Shown here one piece after another: positions 51,643 through 60,946 of a DNA stretch of 64,000 bases. The stretch covers positions 1 through 64,000 of the forward strand of contig NZ_FNEI01000015.1 of the NCBI RefSeq assembly GCF_900099975.1, read 5' to 3'. Every line of letters begins with the position of its first letter. The first letter of the stretch is position 1. The position numbers and the translations under genes are program-made. The notes under the pieces are model-generated. The model had not been told where the DNA came from and searched no databases. It saw only the letters and a program-made list of their open reading frames with translations. This DNA comes from Arthrobacter cupressi (GTDB taxonomy: Bacteria > Actinomycetota > Actinomycetes > Actinomycetales > Micrococcaceae).

Positions 51643-51849
51643 CTATTCAGCCACGGAGGCGGGCGGCTGGGCGGCTCCGCGCAGGGCCGCGCTGATCCTT
51701 GCCCGGGCGGCCGCATCGAGCACCGCAACGCTGTGGTTTTCACGCGCCGCTCGGTCCAGCTTGATCTTCTGGACCACCATCCTGCCGAGGCCTGCGAACA
51801 CCGCCGCGGCCACCACCGGCAACACCATGGACTTCACGTTCCCTGCCAT
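51643..51849 (-). CDS. Possible small membrane protein
   Basis: 68 residues: one hydrophobic helix near the N-terminus (VLPVVAAAVFAGLGRMVV), then a basic amphipathic region and an Ala-rich end. No ribosome site is obvious and no family is recognised, so it is only a candidate. It lies alone between the DUF1540 gene and the purS leader. Confidence 0.45.
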   Translation of the reverse strand: MAGNVKSMVLPVVAAAVFAGLGRMVVQKIKLDRAARENHSVAVLDAAARARISAALRGAAQPPASVAE

Positions 51850-51929
51850 GCGGCCATGCTAACCCCTGGGTTCCCCGCGCGGCGGAGGTGCCCGGCCTCA
51901 CGCAAATAGGGTATGGGCCTTCTGGCCGG

Positions 51930-51935
51930 TAGAAT
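51930..51935 (+). promoter_or_regulatory. Candidate -10 element for the purSQL operon
   Basis: TAGAAT in the context GGCCGGTAGAATGGGCG, 168 bases before purS. No good -35 is seen at the right distance. The 160-base leader implied contains no riboswitch I can recognise. Confidence 0.35.
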
Positions 51936-52102
51936 GGGCGTGCAAGCTCGCGGAGCGCCCCTTATCCGTAAGACGCTGCACCAAACACCGTCGCCGGACA
52001 CCCCTCCTGGACGCTGTTTGTGCGCGGTTCGGCGTGAGACGGCACCACTCCGCGGCAGCCTTTGACAAGGTTAAACCAACGCTCACGCACAGGAGTTACC
52101 GG

Positions 52103-52354
52103 ATGCCCCGGATCGTCGTCGACGTCATGCCCAAGCCCGAGATTCTGGACCCGCAGGGGAAGGCGATTGTGGGAGCACTGCCCCGCCTCGGCTTCACCGG
52201 CTTTAGCGCAGTCCGCCAGGGCAAGCGCTTCGAACTGACCGTCGATGGTGAGGTGACCGACGCCATCCTCGCCCAGGCGCGCGAGGCAGCGGAGACCCTG
52301 CTCTCCAACCCGGTCATCGAAGACGTTGTCAACGTCGAGGTCGTCGAGGCCTGA
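52103..52354 (+). CDS. purS: Phosphoribosylformylglycinamidine synthase subunit PurS
   Basis: 83 residues from the ATG at 52103, with AGGAG nine bases upstream. [20 protein letters not shown] is a typical PurS start. PurS is the small structural subunit that joins PurL and PurQ, and it is part of the purSQL arrangement seen in Gram-positives, in contrast to the single large enzyme of proteobacteria. One base separates it from purQ's start region, and all three genes are coupled. Confidence 0.95.
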   Translation: MPRIVVDVMPKPEILDPQGKAIVGALPRLGFTGFSAVRQGKRFELTVDGEVTDAILAQAREAAETLLSNPVIEDVVNVEVVEA

Positions 52355-52355
52355 C

Positions 52356-53111
52356 ATGACTGAACTTCCCCTGATCGGCGAGGCCCCCGTGGCCGCCGAT
52401 TCCCGGTTGGACGGCGCGAAAATCGGCGTCGTCACTTTCCCCGGCACCCTTGACGATCGCGACGCCGCCCGTGCCGTCCGCCTCGCAGGCGGCACCGCCG
52501 TCGCGCTGTGGCACGCGGACACGGAACTGGCCGACGTCGACGCCGTGGTGATCCCCGGCGGCTTCTCCTACGGCGACTACCTGCGCGCCGGCGCCATCTC
52601 GCGTTTCGCGCCGCTGATGTCCAAGATCATCGACGCCGCCAACTCGGACGCGAAGCTGCCGGTCCTGGGTATCTGCAACGGCTTCCAGATCCTCACCGAA
52701 TCGCACCTGCTGCCCGGTTCGATGATCAAGAACGACCACCTGAAGTTCCTCTGCCGGGACCAGGTGCTGCGCGTGGAGAACAACACCACGGCCTGGACCG
52801 CCGACTACGAGGCAGGCCAGGAGATCCTGGTTCCGCTGAAGAACCAGGACGGCCAGTACATCGCCGACGAGAAGACCCTGGACGCCCTTGAGGCCGAGGG
52901 CCGCGTCGTGTTCCGCTACGTGGGCTTCAACCCGAACGGCTCCCGCCGCGACATCGCGGGCATCACCAACGCCGCCGGCAACGTGGTGGGCCTTATGCCG
53001 CACCCGGAGCACGCCGTGGAGCCCGGCTTCGGCCCGGAATCCAACGCCGGCACCGACGGCCTCGGTTTCTTCACCTCCGTTTTGAACAAGATTGTGGGAG
53101 GCGCCAAGTGA
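52356..53111 (+). CDS. purQ: Phosphoribosylformylglycinamidine synthase subunit PurQ (glutaminase)
   Basis: 251 residues from the ATG at 52356. Class I glutamine amidotransferase: nucleophile C107 in GICNGFQIL, with His and Glu in PHPEHAVE near the end. [16 protein letters not shown] is the glutamine-binding/oxyanion region. It makes ammonia for PurL. The N-terminus has about 20 extra residues compared with the 225 usual. The GTGA overlap with purL shows coupling. Confidence 0.96.
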   Translation: MTELPLIGEAPVAADSRLDGAKIGVVTFPGTLDDRDAARAVRLAGGTAVALWHADTELADVDAVVIPGGFSYGDYLRAGAISRFAPLMSKIIDAANSDAKLPVLGICNGFQILTESHLLPGSMIKNDHLKFLCRDQVLRVENNTTAWTADYEAGQEILVPLKNQDGQYIADEKTLDALEAEGRVVFRYVGFNPNGSRRDIAGITNAAGNVVGLMPHPEHAVEPGFGPESNAGTDGLGFFTSVLNKIVGGAK

Positions 53112-55417
53112 CCACGGAGACCAACAAGAAGTTCAACATCGACACCGTCGAGAATGCTGCGAACACTCCGGACACTGAGCTCCCCTGGGCCGAGCTCGGC
53201 CTGAAGGAGAACGAGTTCGACGAGATCGTCAAGGTCCTGGGCCGCCGCCCCACCGGCGCCGAGCTGGCCATGTACTCCGTGATGTGGAGCGAGCACTGCT
53301 CCTACAAGTCCTCCAAGAACCACCTGCGCCAGTTCGGCCAGAAGGTCACCGAGGAGATGAAGAAGGACATGCTGGTGGGCATCGGCGAAAACGCCGGCGT
53401 CACCAACCTGGGGGACGGCTGGGCCGTGACCTTCAAGATCGAATCGCACAACTCGCCGTCGTTCGTTGAGCCCTACCAGGGTGCCGCGACCGGCATCGGC
53501 GGCATCGTCCGCGACATCATTTCCATGGGAGCCCGCCCCGTGGCCGTCATGGACCCGCTGCGCTTCGGCGAGATCGACCACCCGGACACCGCCCGCGTCA
53601 TGCACGGCGCCGTGGCCGGCATCGGCGGCTACGGCAACTCCCTGGGCCTGCCGAACATCGGCGGCGAGATGGTGTTCGACGCCGTCTACCAGGGCAACCC
53701 GCTGGTCAACGCCCTCGCCGTGGGCGTCATGCGCCACGAGGACATCCGCCTGGCCAACGCGTCCGGCAAGGGCAATCGCGTTGTGCTTTTCGGCGCCCGT
53801 ACCGGCGGCGACGGCATCGGCGGCGCCTCCGTGCTGGCCTCCGAGTCCTTCGACGACACCAAGCCGTCCAAGCGCCCCGCCGTCCAGGTGGGCGACCCCT
53901 TCGCCGAGAAGGTCCTCATCGAGTGCTGCCTGGAGCTTTTCAAGGGCTCCCTGGTCGAAGGCATCCAGGACCTCGGCGCGGCCGGTATCTCCTGCGCCAC
54001 CTCGGAGCTCGCGTCCAACGGCGACGGCGGCATGCAGGTGGAGCTGACCTCCGTGCTCCTGCGCGACCCCACCCTGACCCCGGGCGAAATCCTGATGTCC
54101 GAGTCGCAGGAACGCATGATGGCCGTGGTGACCCCGGAGAACGTCGAGGCGTTCGAAGCCGTCATGGACAAGTGGGCGGTCGAATACGCCTGGCTGGGCG
54201 AGGTGACCGACACCGGCCGCCTCATCATCACCTGGGAAGGCGAGGTGATCGTCGACGTCGATCCGCGCACTGTCGCCCACGACGGTCCGGTCTACGACCG
54301 CCCCTACGCCCGCCCCTCCTGGCAGGACGCCTTGCAAGCGGACACCTTCACCGGTTCCGTGCAGGACGCCGGCCGTCCCTCCGCCCCGTCCGAACTGGCC
54401 GCCGCCGTCACCGAACTGGTCGCTTCGCCGAACATGTGCGACAAGTCCTGGATCACCAAGCAGTACGACCGCTACGTGGGCGGCAACACCGCCATGGCGT
54501 TCCCGGACGACGCCGGCGTGGTTCGCGTTGACGAGAAGACCGGCCTGGGCGTTGCCCTGGCCACCGACGCCAACGGCCGCTACACCTACCTGGACCCGTA
54601 CAACGGCGCGCAGCTGGCGCTGGCCGAGGCCTACCGCAACGTGGCCACCTCCGGCGCCGTGCCGATGGCCGTCTCCGACTGCCTGAACTTCGGTTCCCCC
54701 GAGGACCCGGACGTCATGTGGCAGCTCGCCGAATCCATCCGCGGCCTCTCCGACGCCTGCATGGAGCTGGGTGTCCCGGTCACCGGCGGCAACGTTTCGC
54801 TGTACAACCAGACCGGCAGCACCCCGATCCACCCCTCCCCCGTGGTGGCGGTGCTCGGCAAGCTCGACGACGTCGCGCGCCGCACCCCGTCGGGCTGGCA
54901 GGAAGACGGCCAGGCCATCTACCTGCTGGGTACGACGGCGGCCGAACTGGACGGTTCGGAATGGGCCAAGCTGCGCGGCCACCTCGGCGGTCTGCCGCCC
55001 CGCGTGGACCTTGCCGCGGAGCGCCAGCTCGGCGAGATCCTGATCAACGCCAGCCGCGACGGCATGGTCGACTCCGCGCACGACCTCTCCGAAGGCGGCC
55101 TCGCGGCAGCCCTCGTGGAGTCCTCGCTGCGTTACGGCGTCGGCGCCCGGATCGCCCTCGAGGACCTGCTCGAGCGCGACGGCGTGGACCTGTTCACGGC
55201 GCTGTTCTCCGAGTCCCAGGCCCGGGCCATCGTGTCCGTGCCGCGCTCCGAGGAAGTCCGTTTCAAGGACATGTGCACCGCCCGCGGCTTCGCCCACCTG
55301 CGCATCGGCGTGGTGGATGCAGCGTCCAACGCACTGGAGATCAACGGCGTGGAGACCCTGTCCCTGGACGCCCTCCGCGAAGCCCACGAAGGCACCCTGC
55401 CGAAGTACTTCGGCTAA
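53108..55417 (+). CDS. purL: Phosphoribosylformylglycinamidine synthase subunit PurL
   Basis: 769 residues from a GTG overlapping the purQ stop. Small PurL type: [12 protein letters not shown] and ESHNSPS with [10 protein letters not shown], the catalytic and ATP-binding sections of AIRS-like domains, and a second half with [12 protein letters not shown]. It uses ATP and ammonia to turn FGAR into FGAM, the fourth step of purine synthesis. Length is normal for actinobacteria. A hairpin terminator with T-run follows at 55486. Confidence 0.97.
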   Translation: MTTETNKKFNIDTVENAANTPDTELPWAELGLKENEFDEIVKVLGRRPTGAELAMYSVMWSEHCSYKSSKNHLRQFGQKVTEEMKKDMLVGIGENAGVTNLGDGWAVTFKIESHNSPSFVEPYQGAATGIGGIVRDIISMGARPVAVMDPLRFGEIDHPDTARVMHGAVAGIGGYGNSLGLPNIGGEMVFDAVYQGNPLVNALAVGVMRHEDIRLANASGKGNRVVLFGARTGGDGIGGASVLASESFDDTKPSKRPAVQVGDPFAEKVLIECCLELFKGSLVEGIQDLGAAGISCATSELASNGDGGMQVELTSVLLRDPTLTPGEILMSESQERMMAVVTPENVEAFEAVMDKWAVEYAWLGEVTDTGRLIITWEGEVIVDVDPRTVAHDGPVYDRPYARPSWQDALQADTFTGSVQDAGRPSAPSELAAAVTELVASPNMCDKSWITKQYDRYVGGNTAMAFPDDAGVVRVDEKTGLGVALATDANGRYTYLDPYNGAQLALAEAYRNVATSGAVPMAVSDCLNFGSPEDPDVMWQLAESIRGLSDACMELGVPVTGGNVSLYNQTGSTPIHPSPVVAVLGKLDDVARRTPSGWQEDGQAIYLLGTTAAELDGSEWAKLRGHLGGLPPRVDLAAERQLGEILINASRDGMVDSAHDLSEGGLAAALVESSLRYGVGARIALEDLLERDGVDLFTALFSESQARAIVSVPRSEEVRFKDMCTARGFAHLRIGVVDAASNALEINGVETLSLDALREAHEGTLPKYFG

Positions 55418-55485
55418 TCCCCACCGCCGCCCTAGCCTCGCAAGCTCGGCCAGGGAACCCTGGCGGGGTGGGCCCAGTCATCGAT

Positions 55486-55533
55486 TGCTCCGTAACTGTC
55501 GTTTTGACCGCTCAGAACGACAGTTACGGAGCA
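55486..55533. repeat. Long inverted repeat A, possible purL terminator
   Basis: TGCTCCGTAACTGTCGTT (55486-55503) and its exact complement (55516-55533) enclose a loop that itself pairs in part (TGA with TCA), so the fold is almost fully stemmed. On the plus strand GTCGTTTTTAAG follows, giving a T-run, so it would end purL transcription. It is preceded by GTCATCGATTGCT, which is also found in repeat B. The core GTCGTTTTGACCGCTCAGAA recurs inverted in repeat B with one change. Confidence 0.85.
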
Positions 55534-55540
55534 GTCGTTT

Positions 55541-56494
55541 TTAAGGGCGCCGTTCAGGCCGCCACCCTGCCTGGATGAGGGCTGTCCGTACCTTGGCCAC
55601 CGCAGGCTTGGCGTCGTTCCCCATGTGCCGCTTCGAGATTCTGACCTCGGTCCAGCCCAGTTCCTGGTACCGCTCCGAGCGGGCAATGTCCCGGACGATC
55701 TGGGCCTCGTCACTGTGGCTCGCGCCCTCGTATTCGACGCCGATCTTGTATTTGCGGTAGGAAAGGTCCGGCTGAAGGCTCCGCCCACCATCACTGTATG
55801 CGACTGGCGCGTTGACTTCGGGTTCCGGCAGGCCCGAGCGCACGATTGCCAGGCGAAGCAGCGACTCACTGGGCGAGTCCGAACCGACCCTTATCAGGCG
55901 GATTGCTTCCTTCGCTTTCCGCAGGCCACGCTTCCCTTTGTGGCGGTCGATCATCCTCTGCAGATCGGCCACGGTGCATAGCGGTTTATCCCGCCCCTCG
56001 AATTCGGGCCGGGGTATTCTCACGCAATGGTCCCCCGCCACCACGAGTTCATCCACGGACAAAGTCTCAGCGAGGTCCAACCAGGTCCGTTCCGGGGTTG
56101 TGAGCCTGATCCCGTTCAGGGTGGTGATTTCGTCTTCATAGAGCTTCATCCGGTGGACCACGACGTGCGGCCTGTTCAGGTGCGCCGTGCCCTCGGGCCT
56201 GATGATGTGGAACATATGCGAGGGCTCCTTCCGCCTTCGGCTCGGCAGATCCAGGAGCGCCGCCGCTGTGAGGTGGGATGCGGCGCATCCCTTGTTGACT
56301 TCAATGAAGGGCCGCACGCTGACTTCCAGGGGAACATCCGCCGTCGGGATTCCAGAGCGGATGCCCCGGCCCAACGCCACCAGCGATCCATGGCGAAGCC
56401 GCCGGGGAGTGACCCCATGGCGCAGCGCCTCGGCGAGAGTGAAGGGCCTGCCCTGCAGTTCTACCGGTAGTTGGCGCGCGGTTTTCATGGGCAC
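55541..56494 (-). CDS. AbiEi-like / DUF559 endonuclease-fold protein
   Basis: 317 residues from a GTG, or an ATG two codons on (56488); no ribosome site is clear. The first 90 residues look like the winged-helix of AbiEi-type antitoxin family proteins (GRPFTLAEALRHGVTPRRLR), with RLTTPERTWLDLAETLSVDE in the middle. The last 100 residues have a DUF559/VSR-like nuclease core: PDLSYRKYKIGVEYEG, quoted as the D-E-x-E pattern, then RSERYQELGWTEVRI. No AbiEii toxin gene is next to it. Common in Micrococcaceae as a single gene of unknown role. It is bracketed by inverted repeats A and B. Confidence 0.72.
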   Translation of the reverse strand: MPMKTARQLPVELQGRPFTLAEALRHGVTPRRLRHGSLVALGRGIRSGIPTADVPLEVSVRPFIEVNKGCAASHLTAAALLDLPSRRRKEPSHMFHIIRPEGTAHLNRPHVVVHRMKLYEDEITTLNGIRLTTPERTWLDLAETLSVDELVVAGDHCVRIPRPEFEGRDKPLCTVADLQRMIDRHKGKRGLRKAKEAIRLIRVGSDSPSESLLRLAIVRSGLPEPEVNAPVAYSDGGRSLQPDLSYRKYKIGVEYEGASHSDEAQIVRDIARSERYQELGWTEVRISKRHMGNDAKPAVAKVRTALIQAGWRPERRP

Positions 56495-56543
56495 ATCAGA
56501 ACAGATTCAGCCCGATGACCGCAGAAGTTATCCACAACCGTCA

Positions 56544-56601
56544 TCGATTGCTGAGTATTTGTCGTTCTGAGCGATCAAAACGACAAATACTCAGCAATCG
56601 A
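56544..56601. repeat. Long inverted repeat B, related to repeat A
   Basis: A 23-bp perfect arm at 56544-56566, beginning TCGATTGCTGAGTATTTGTC, pairs with 56579-56601 around a 12-base loop that partly pairs too. The centre GTCGTTCTGAGCGATCAAAA is, read on the other strand, nearly the centre of repeat A, and GTCATCGATTGCT before it is shared outright. It separates the DUF503 gene end (56614) from the AbiEi-like gene start, so it may end the upstream minus-strand transcript. Confidence 0.85.
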
Positions 56602-56613
56602 CGGGGTAGGTGG

Positions 56614-56907
56614 TTAGTCTTCGCTGTGGACGTCGCGGCGGCGGGCGCTGAGCAGCTCGAGCTCCGGACGTCCGGCTACCAGGCGTTCGACGGCGTCGAG
56701 CACCTCCACGAGGTGCGCCCGGTCCGGGGCAACCACCGCAGCCCCGATCAGGGCCCGGCGGTGCTGGTCCATCAGGCCCGTCTCCGCCGCGGACACCTCG
56801 AAGCGGCGCTTGAGTTGGGCCACCACGGGCCGCACCAGTGAGCGTTTCTCCTTGAGGCTGTGCACGTCGCCCAGGAGGATGTCGAACTCGATCCAACCGA
56901 TCCACAT
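56614..56907 (-). CDS. DUF503 (YlxP-like) protein
   Basis: 97 residues. MWIGWIEFDILLGDVHSLKEKRSLV is the family's conserved start, quoted in part as GDVHSLKEKRS. YlxP-like proteins lie in the nusA-infB-rbfA region in many Gram-positives and are thought to bind RNA or ribosome assembly intermediates; here it stands next to an ABM-domain gene. Small, soluble, ferredoxin-like fold. A 34-base gap follows to the ABM gene upstream on the same strand. Confidence 0.85.
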   Translation of the reverse strand: MWIGWIEFDILLGDVHSLKEKRSLVRPVVAQLKRRFEVSAAETGLMDQHRRALIGAAVVAPDRAHLVEVLDAVERLVAGRPELELLSARRRDVHSED

Positions 56908-56941
56908 GGGGCCATTATGGGCCGGCCGGCCGGACGCCGGG

Positions 56942-57262
56942 CTAGGCGATGCTGAGCTCGCCCATCAAATCCCAGCCCTCGCCGTCGAGCTGGCGGCTGA
57001 TGATCCGCGGGGTCTCCGCGAGGGCCTGCGGCATGTCCGCCATGGCCTTCTTGAAGTGTTCACTGTTGACGTGGTCGCCGGCGGCGTCGTCCTTGAAGGC
57101 TTCCACCAGCACGAACTCGTTGGGGTCCTCGACGCTGCGGGACCAGTCGAACCACAGGTTGCCCGGTTCCGCGCGGGTAGCCTCGGTGAAGCCGGCCACG
57201 AGGTCGAGCCAGCGCTCGGTCCATTCGGGCTTGGTCTTGAATTTGACCACGATGAAGATCAT
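56942..57262 (-). CDS. ABM-domain (putative quinol) monooxygenase
   Basis: 106 residues from the ATG at 57262, with MIFIVVKFKTKPEWTERW as start. The ABM (antibiotic biosynthesis monooxygenase) pattern NLWFDWSRSVEDPNEFVLVE and HVNSEHFKK is clear. YgiN-like members oxidise quinols without cofactor, and many are stress-related. It is small and cytoplasmic, probably a dimer. It may be cotranscribed with the DUF503 gene. The gap 57263-57433 holds the terminator of the ABC operon. Confidence 0.85.
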   Translation of the reverse strand: MIFIVVKFKTKPEWTERWLDLVAGFTEATRAEPGNLWFDWSRSVEDPNEFVLVEAFKDDAAGDHVNSEHFKKAMADMPQALAETPRIISRQLDGEGWDLMGELSIA

Positions 57263-57373
57263 GGGCGCCTTTCCTTCGGGCGGGCCGGCGCGCGGCAGCG
57301 CGGACCGGCGTCCGCGCTGACAGTTCGCTCCCAATTCTGCCACCGGGGCGGCCAGGACCGCGCCGGGAAACGA

Positions 57374-57411
57374 CGACGGCGGCCCGCACCGGAAGGTGTG
57401 GACCGCCGTCG
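57374..57411 (-). terminator. Hairpin terminator of the carbohydrate ABC operon
   Basis: CGACGGCGG pairs with CCGCCGTCG, with an inner CACC/GGTG pairing and a GGAA loop, over 57374-57411. It lies 23 bases after the stop of the last ABC gene on the minus strand. No T-run is seen. Confidence 0.65.
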
Positions 57412-57433
57412 GGCGCTGTGTGGGGAAGCCGGG

Positions 57434-58321
57434 CTAGCGGGAGGTGCCTTGCGACACCGAGCCCTGCAGCTGGCGCTGGAACAGGATGTAGGCGATCAGG
57501 ACCGGGATCACGGTGACGGTGACAGCTGCGAACAGTGCCCCGAAGTCCACCGCGTAGCCCATCTGCTGGGCGAAGGCGAACAGTTCCTGGGAGAGGACCT
57601 TCGGGCCGCCGGCATTGATGGTGACCGGGATGAGGAACTGGTTCCACAGGCCCAGGAAGTTGAAAATCGCCACGGATGCCAGGCCGGGCCTGGCCATGGG
57701 CAGCATGATCTGGAAGAACGTCCGCCACTCCCCGGCGCCGTCGATCGCAGCGGCCTCGGCGATTTCACCCGGAAGGTTCTTGAAGAACGCGAACAGGAAG
57801 AACACAGTGAACGGCAACGCGAAGGCCACGTAGGTGATGATCAGGCCCGGCAGCTGGTTGAGCAGCCCCATTCCCTTGAGGACGCCGAAGAGCGGAACCA
57901 TGGCCAGGAAGATTGGGAAGGTCAGGCCGGCCAGCATCAGGACGTAGATGATCCTGCTGCCCCTGAAGGTGAAGCGGGCCAGCACGTAGGCGCACATGGC
58001 CCCCAGCAACATGACCAGCACCAGCGAGACGCCAACCACAATCACCGAGTTGATGAAGGCCGCGCCAATGCCGGCCTCGCTCCACGCCTTGATGTAGTTG
58101 TCCAGCTTCCACGCACCGGGCAGTGCGAACGGCGACGCGAAGATCTCATTGGAGGTCTTGAAGGAGGACATGAAGGTCCACAGCAGCGGCAGGACCACGA
58201 TGGCGGACCAAATCGCCAGGACGACATGCGATGTTGCCGCTACGGCCCGGTCACCCGGAGTGCTCTTGGCTTCTCGCTCGATGTGGCCCACGGGGACTGT
58301 CTTTTGTTTCAGAAGAGTCAC
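57434..58321 (-). CDS. Carbohydrate ABC transporter permease (MalG type)
   Basis: 295 residues, six membrane helices. The EAA loop is seen as EAAAIDGAGEWRTFFQIMLP, the contact with the ATPase. Like other MalG-type proteins it ends without long tail. Its ATG overlaps the stop of the MalF-type gene by four bases. With its partners it forms a CUT1 sugar importer. No ATPase gene is in the cluster, so a shared MsiK-type ATPase elsewhere probably powers it, as in other actinobacteria. Confidence 0.93.
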   Translation of the reverse strand: MTLLKQKTVPVGHIEREAKSTPGDRAVAATSHVVLAIWSAIVVLPLLWTFMSSFKTSNEIFASPFALPGAWKLDNYIKAWSEAGIGAAFINSVIVVGVSLVLVMLLGAMCAYVLARFTFRGSRIIYVLMLAGLTFPIFLAMVPLFGVLKGMGLLNQLPGLIITYVAFALPFTVFFLFAFFKNLPGEIAEAAAIDGAGEWRTFFQIMLPMARPGLASVAIFNFLGLWNQFLIPVTINAGGPKVLSQELFAFAQQMGYAVDFGALFAAVTVTVIPVLIAYILFQRQLQGSVSQGTSR

Positions 58322-59313
58322 AGCCGGCCTCCCTCGGAACCGCCGGTCAGCTTATTCACCAGGAACACGAGGCCGGAGAAGAGCAAGGTTGCCAGGGCCA
58401 GGATGACGCCCATTGCGGTCGCCATGCCGAACTGGCCGCGCTGGAAGGCGGTGAAGAACAATTGCTGGGACATGACCAAGGTGGAGTTCTCCGGGCCGCC
58501 TGCGTTCGGGAACAACGAAGCCATGTAGACGAAGGCGTCCAGGGCGAAGATGCCCAGATAGACGTAGGCCGTCTGGATGTTGTCGCGGATCATCGGGATG
58601 GTGACACTGACGGCAGTGCGAAAACGGCCTGCGCCGTCGATGCGGGCAGCCTCGAAGAGTTCCGCGGGAATGCCTTTGATGCCGGCGATGAAGAGCACCA
58701 TGTAGAAGCCCACGAAGCCCCAGATGATCACGAAGATGGAGCACCACATGGCCGTATTGGTGTTGCCCAGCCAGGCATAATCCTTGAAGTTGAGCCCCAG
58801 CGCGTTCAGGGCGCCGTTCAGTAGGCCGCCGCTGGGGTCGTAGATCTGGCCCCACATGATGCCGATCGCAACGGCGGGAATGGTGTACGGGAAGAAGGAG
58901 ACAACGCGGTAGAAGCTGGAGTTCCGCAGGCCCTTGACCTGGCCCTTGCTGCTGCCACCCACTGTGACGAGGGTGGCCAGGACGAGGCTCAGGACCACTG
59001 TGACCAGGGGAACGACGATCAGCAGGATGACGTTGTTGCTGAGCGCCTTCAGGAACTGGTCGTCCGTGAAGATGCGGGCATAGTTGTCCAGCCCGACGAA
59101 TTTGTAGTTGGGGCTGAAGCCGGACCAGTCGGTCAATGAATAGACGAATGCCTGCAGGAACGGCCAAATCACAAAGACCAGGTAGATCGCCAGCGGTATC
59201 CCGAGGAACACGGCCATGAAGGAAACCTTGTCAAAGGTCAGGTTCTTGCGGCGACTCTGGATGGCGGCCTTGCGGCCGCCTTCCAGAACCGCAGTTGGTG
59301 GGGGCAAGCTCAC
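58318..59313 (-). CDS. Carbohydrate ABC transporter permease (MalF type)
   Basis: 331 residues with an N-terminal cytoplasmic stretch and six membrane helices; EAARIDGAGRFRTAVSVTIP is the EAA loop. It is the first permease, coupled by ATGA overlaps both to the substrate-binding protein gene and to the second permease. Mate of the MalG-type protein in a CUT1 importer. Confidence 0.93.
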   Translation of the reverse strand: MSLPPPTAVLEGGRKAAIQSRRKNLTFDKVSFMAVFLGIPLAIYLVFVIWPFLQAFVYSLTDWSGFSPNYKFVGLDNYARIFTDDQFLKALSNNVILLIVVPLVTVVLSLVLATLVTVGGSSKGQVKGLRNSSFYRVVSFFPYTIPAVAIGIMWGQIYDPSGGLLNGALNALGLNFKDYAWLGNTNTAMWCSIFVIIWGFVGFYMVLFIAGIKGIPAELFEAARIDGAGRFRTAVSVTIPMIRDNIQTAYVYLGIFALDAFVYMASLFPNAGGPENSTLVMSQQLFFTAFQRGQFGMATAMGVILALATLLFSGLVFLVNKLTGGSEGGRL

Positions 59314-60713
59314 TTGATTTCAACCTTCTTGATGGAGCTGTCGTTGCGGATCTTGTCCGACATCTTCTGCATGTCGTTGGCCAGATTGGCAGCGTTCGAC
59401 TTGCCATCGAGGAAGGCATTCCAGACAACCAGGACGTCCTTGTTCATGCCGTAAAGGTCCAGGAACTGCCAGTTGAAGACATTCTTGCCGGCCGCATCGA
59501 GCATCTTGGTCTGCGAAACCAGGGCGGTCGAGCCGAAGCCGTCCGCGGGGACGGTGTCCTTGACCACGGTGGGAGCCAGCTTGGTCTTGGCGAAGTTGGC
59601 GGCCGCATCCTTGGACAGCATGATGCGGAGGATTTCCTTGCCGCCTGCCTTGTTCTTGGCCTGGGACGGAACAATGAAGGGCTCGCCGCCACCGGAGTGC
59701 AATGCCTCGTACGGCATCTTCGGGCTGCTGCTGGGGGTGGGCACGGGTGCGCCCGTCATCTTGAAGTCGGCCTTCGTCTGGTCCTTCATTTCGTTTTCGA
59801 TCCACGAACCGGACGGGTAGAGCAGGGCCTCCTGGCCGTTGCTCCACTGAGCCTGCGCCGCGGTGAAGGCAGTGCCGGAGCCACCCGGTTTGAAGTGGCC
59901 GGCCTTGACGTGCTTGTCCAGGGCCTCGAAGACCTTGGTGAGCGCGGGGTGCTTCCAGCTGTCTTCCTTGAGGTTCTCCAGGGCCACGCGGACCTCATCG
60001 CCACCTTCCTTGATGGCGGAGGACAGGGCCAGCTCAAGGTAGTAGCTGGCGGCTTCCTTGCCCCAGAGGAACAGGTACTTGCCCTTGGCCTTGGCCTTCT
60101 CCCCGAGTTCGTAGGCCTCGTCCCAAGTCTTCGGAGGCGTCCAGCCATTGGCCTCGAAGAGTGACGCGGAATACCAGACGCCGAAGAGGGTGAGCACGTA
60201 GTTGATGGCGACCAGCTTGCCGTTGAAGGTACCCGGGGCCAGCACGCCTTCGTAGAGGGTGTCCTTGATCGGGGTGCCCTCAAGGTTCTTGGCATCCACT
60301 ACGGGCTGGAGGTCTTCCAGCTGGTCCAGGATGGTGCTGATACCGATGGACTGGGCGCCGGAGTTGTCCACGAGGTCCGGCGGGTTGCCGCCGGCGAAGC
60401 GCGGCTGGAGTTCCGTGGAGATCGCGGTCGACGGGTTGATCTTGGCAGTGGAACCCTGATGGTTCTTGTTGAAGATGCTGCCGGCGAAATCGACATAGTC
60501 GATGCCGTAGCCACCCTTGAAAATCACGGCGTCAACCGTGGAGTTGTCCGGAACGCCGAACGGGTTGGTGTCCGAGACGGTGCCGGTGGGACCGGCAGTG
60601 GTGCCGCCGCCTGATGCGCAGGAGGCCAGGGCTCCACCCATCGGTGCCAGCACGGCGGTGGCGAGCGCACCGCGGAGGAAACCACGGCGTGCGAAGGACT
60701 GCTGAACGTTCAT
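59310..60713 (-). CDS. Extracellular solute-binding lipoprotein of a carbohydrate ABC importer
   Basis: 467 residues from the ATG at 60713. The signal has a twin-arginine motif (ARRGFLRGA) and a lipobox ending LASC, so it is Tat-exported and lipid-anchored. The body is a family 1 extracellular binding protein (NgcE-like in type), with many Trp/Tyr residues suitable for sugar stacking. It opens the three-gene operon. A 23-base operator-like palindrome lies about 150 bases upstream at 60865. Substrate not predictable. Confidence 0.9.
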   Translation of the reverse strand: MNVQQSFARRGFLRGALATAVLAPMGGALASCASGGGTTAGPTGTVSDTNPFGVPDNSTVDAVIFKGGYGIDYVDFAGSIFNKNHQGSTAKINPSTAISTELQPRFAGGNPPDLVDNSGAQSIGISTILDQLEDLQPVVDAKNLEGTPIKDTLYEGVLAPGTFNGKLVAINYVLTLFGVWYSASLFEANGWTPPKTWDEAYELGEKAKAKGKYLFLWGKEAASYYLELALSSAIKEGGDEVRVALENLKEDSWKHPALTKVFEALDKHVKAGHFKPGGSGTAFTAAQAQWSNGQEALLYPSGSWIENEMKDQTKADFKMTGAPVPTPSSSPKMPYEALHSGGGEPFIVPSQAKNKAGGKEILRIMLSKDAAANFAKTKLAPTVVKDTVPADGFGSTALVSQTKMLDAAGKNVFNWQFLDLYGMNKDVLVVWNAFLDGKSNAANLANDMQKMSDKIRNDSSIKKVEIK

Positions 60714-60864
60714 CCTAATACCCTCCAGGGACTCGTAGGGCCGATCCGGATGGCGCCCGTGCCAGGTGGTTTCGGATCGGCTGGAAGGCGCCCGAAGCAG
60801 CACCATCCTCGTGTGACATACTTCACCACAAGTGATCGGAAATCAATATTTCTTGCTAGTTTCA

Positions 60865-60887
60865 ATCAACTTTTGTCAAAACGTGAT
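60865..60887 (-). promoter_or_regulatory. Operator-like palindrome upstream of the sugar ABC operon
   Basis: ATCAACTTTTGTCAAAACGT followed by GAT: a 23-base sequence whose halves match in nine of eleven positions. On the minus strand it contains TTGACA, a perfect -35, so a bound repressor would block the operon's promoter. The operon has no regulator gene nearby. The surrounding 60 bases are AT-rich in an otherwise GC-rich window, as expected for a promoter. Confidence 0.55.
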
Positions 60888-60946
60888 CTAGTCCGAAAGC
60901 CCCGCCGGGACCTCCAGGCACGCTCCAAAAAGGAAGAAACCGCAGC

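Noticed and set aside
52916..55387. An 823-codon open frame on the minus strand opposite purL
   Set aside because: Gly/His/Val-rich low-complexity translation; antisense shadow of purL.
55541..56494. AbiE toxin-antitoxin system
   Set aside because: Only an AbiEi-like first half is visible; no AbiEii nucleotidyltransferase gene is adjacent, and the C-terminus is nuclease-like.
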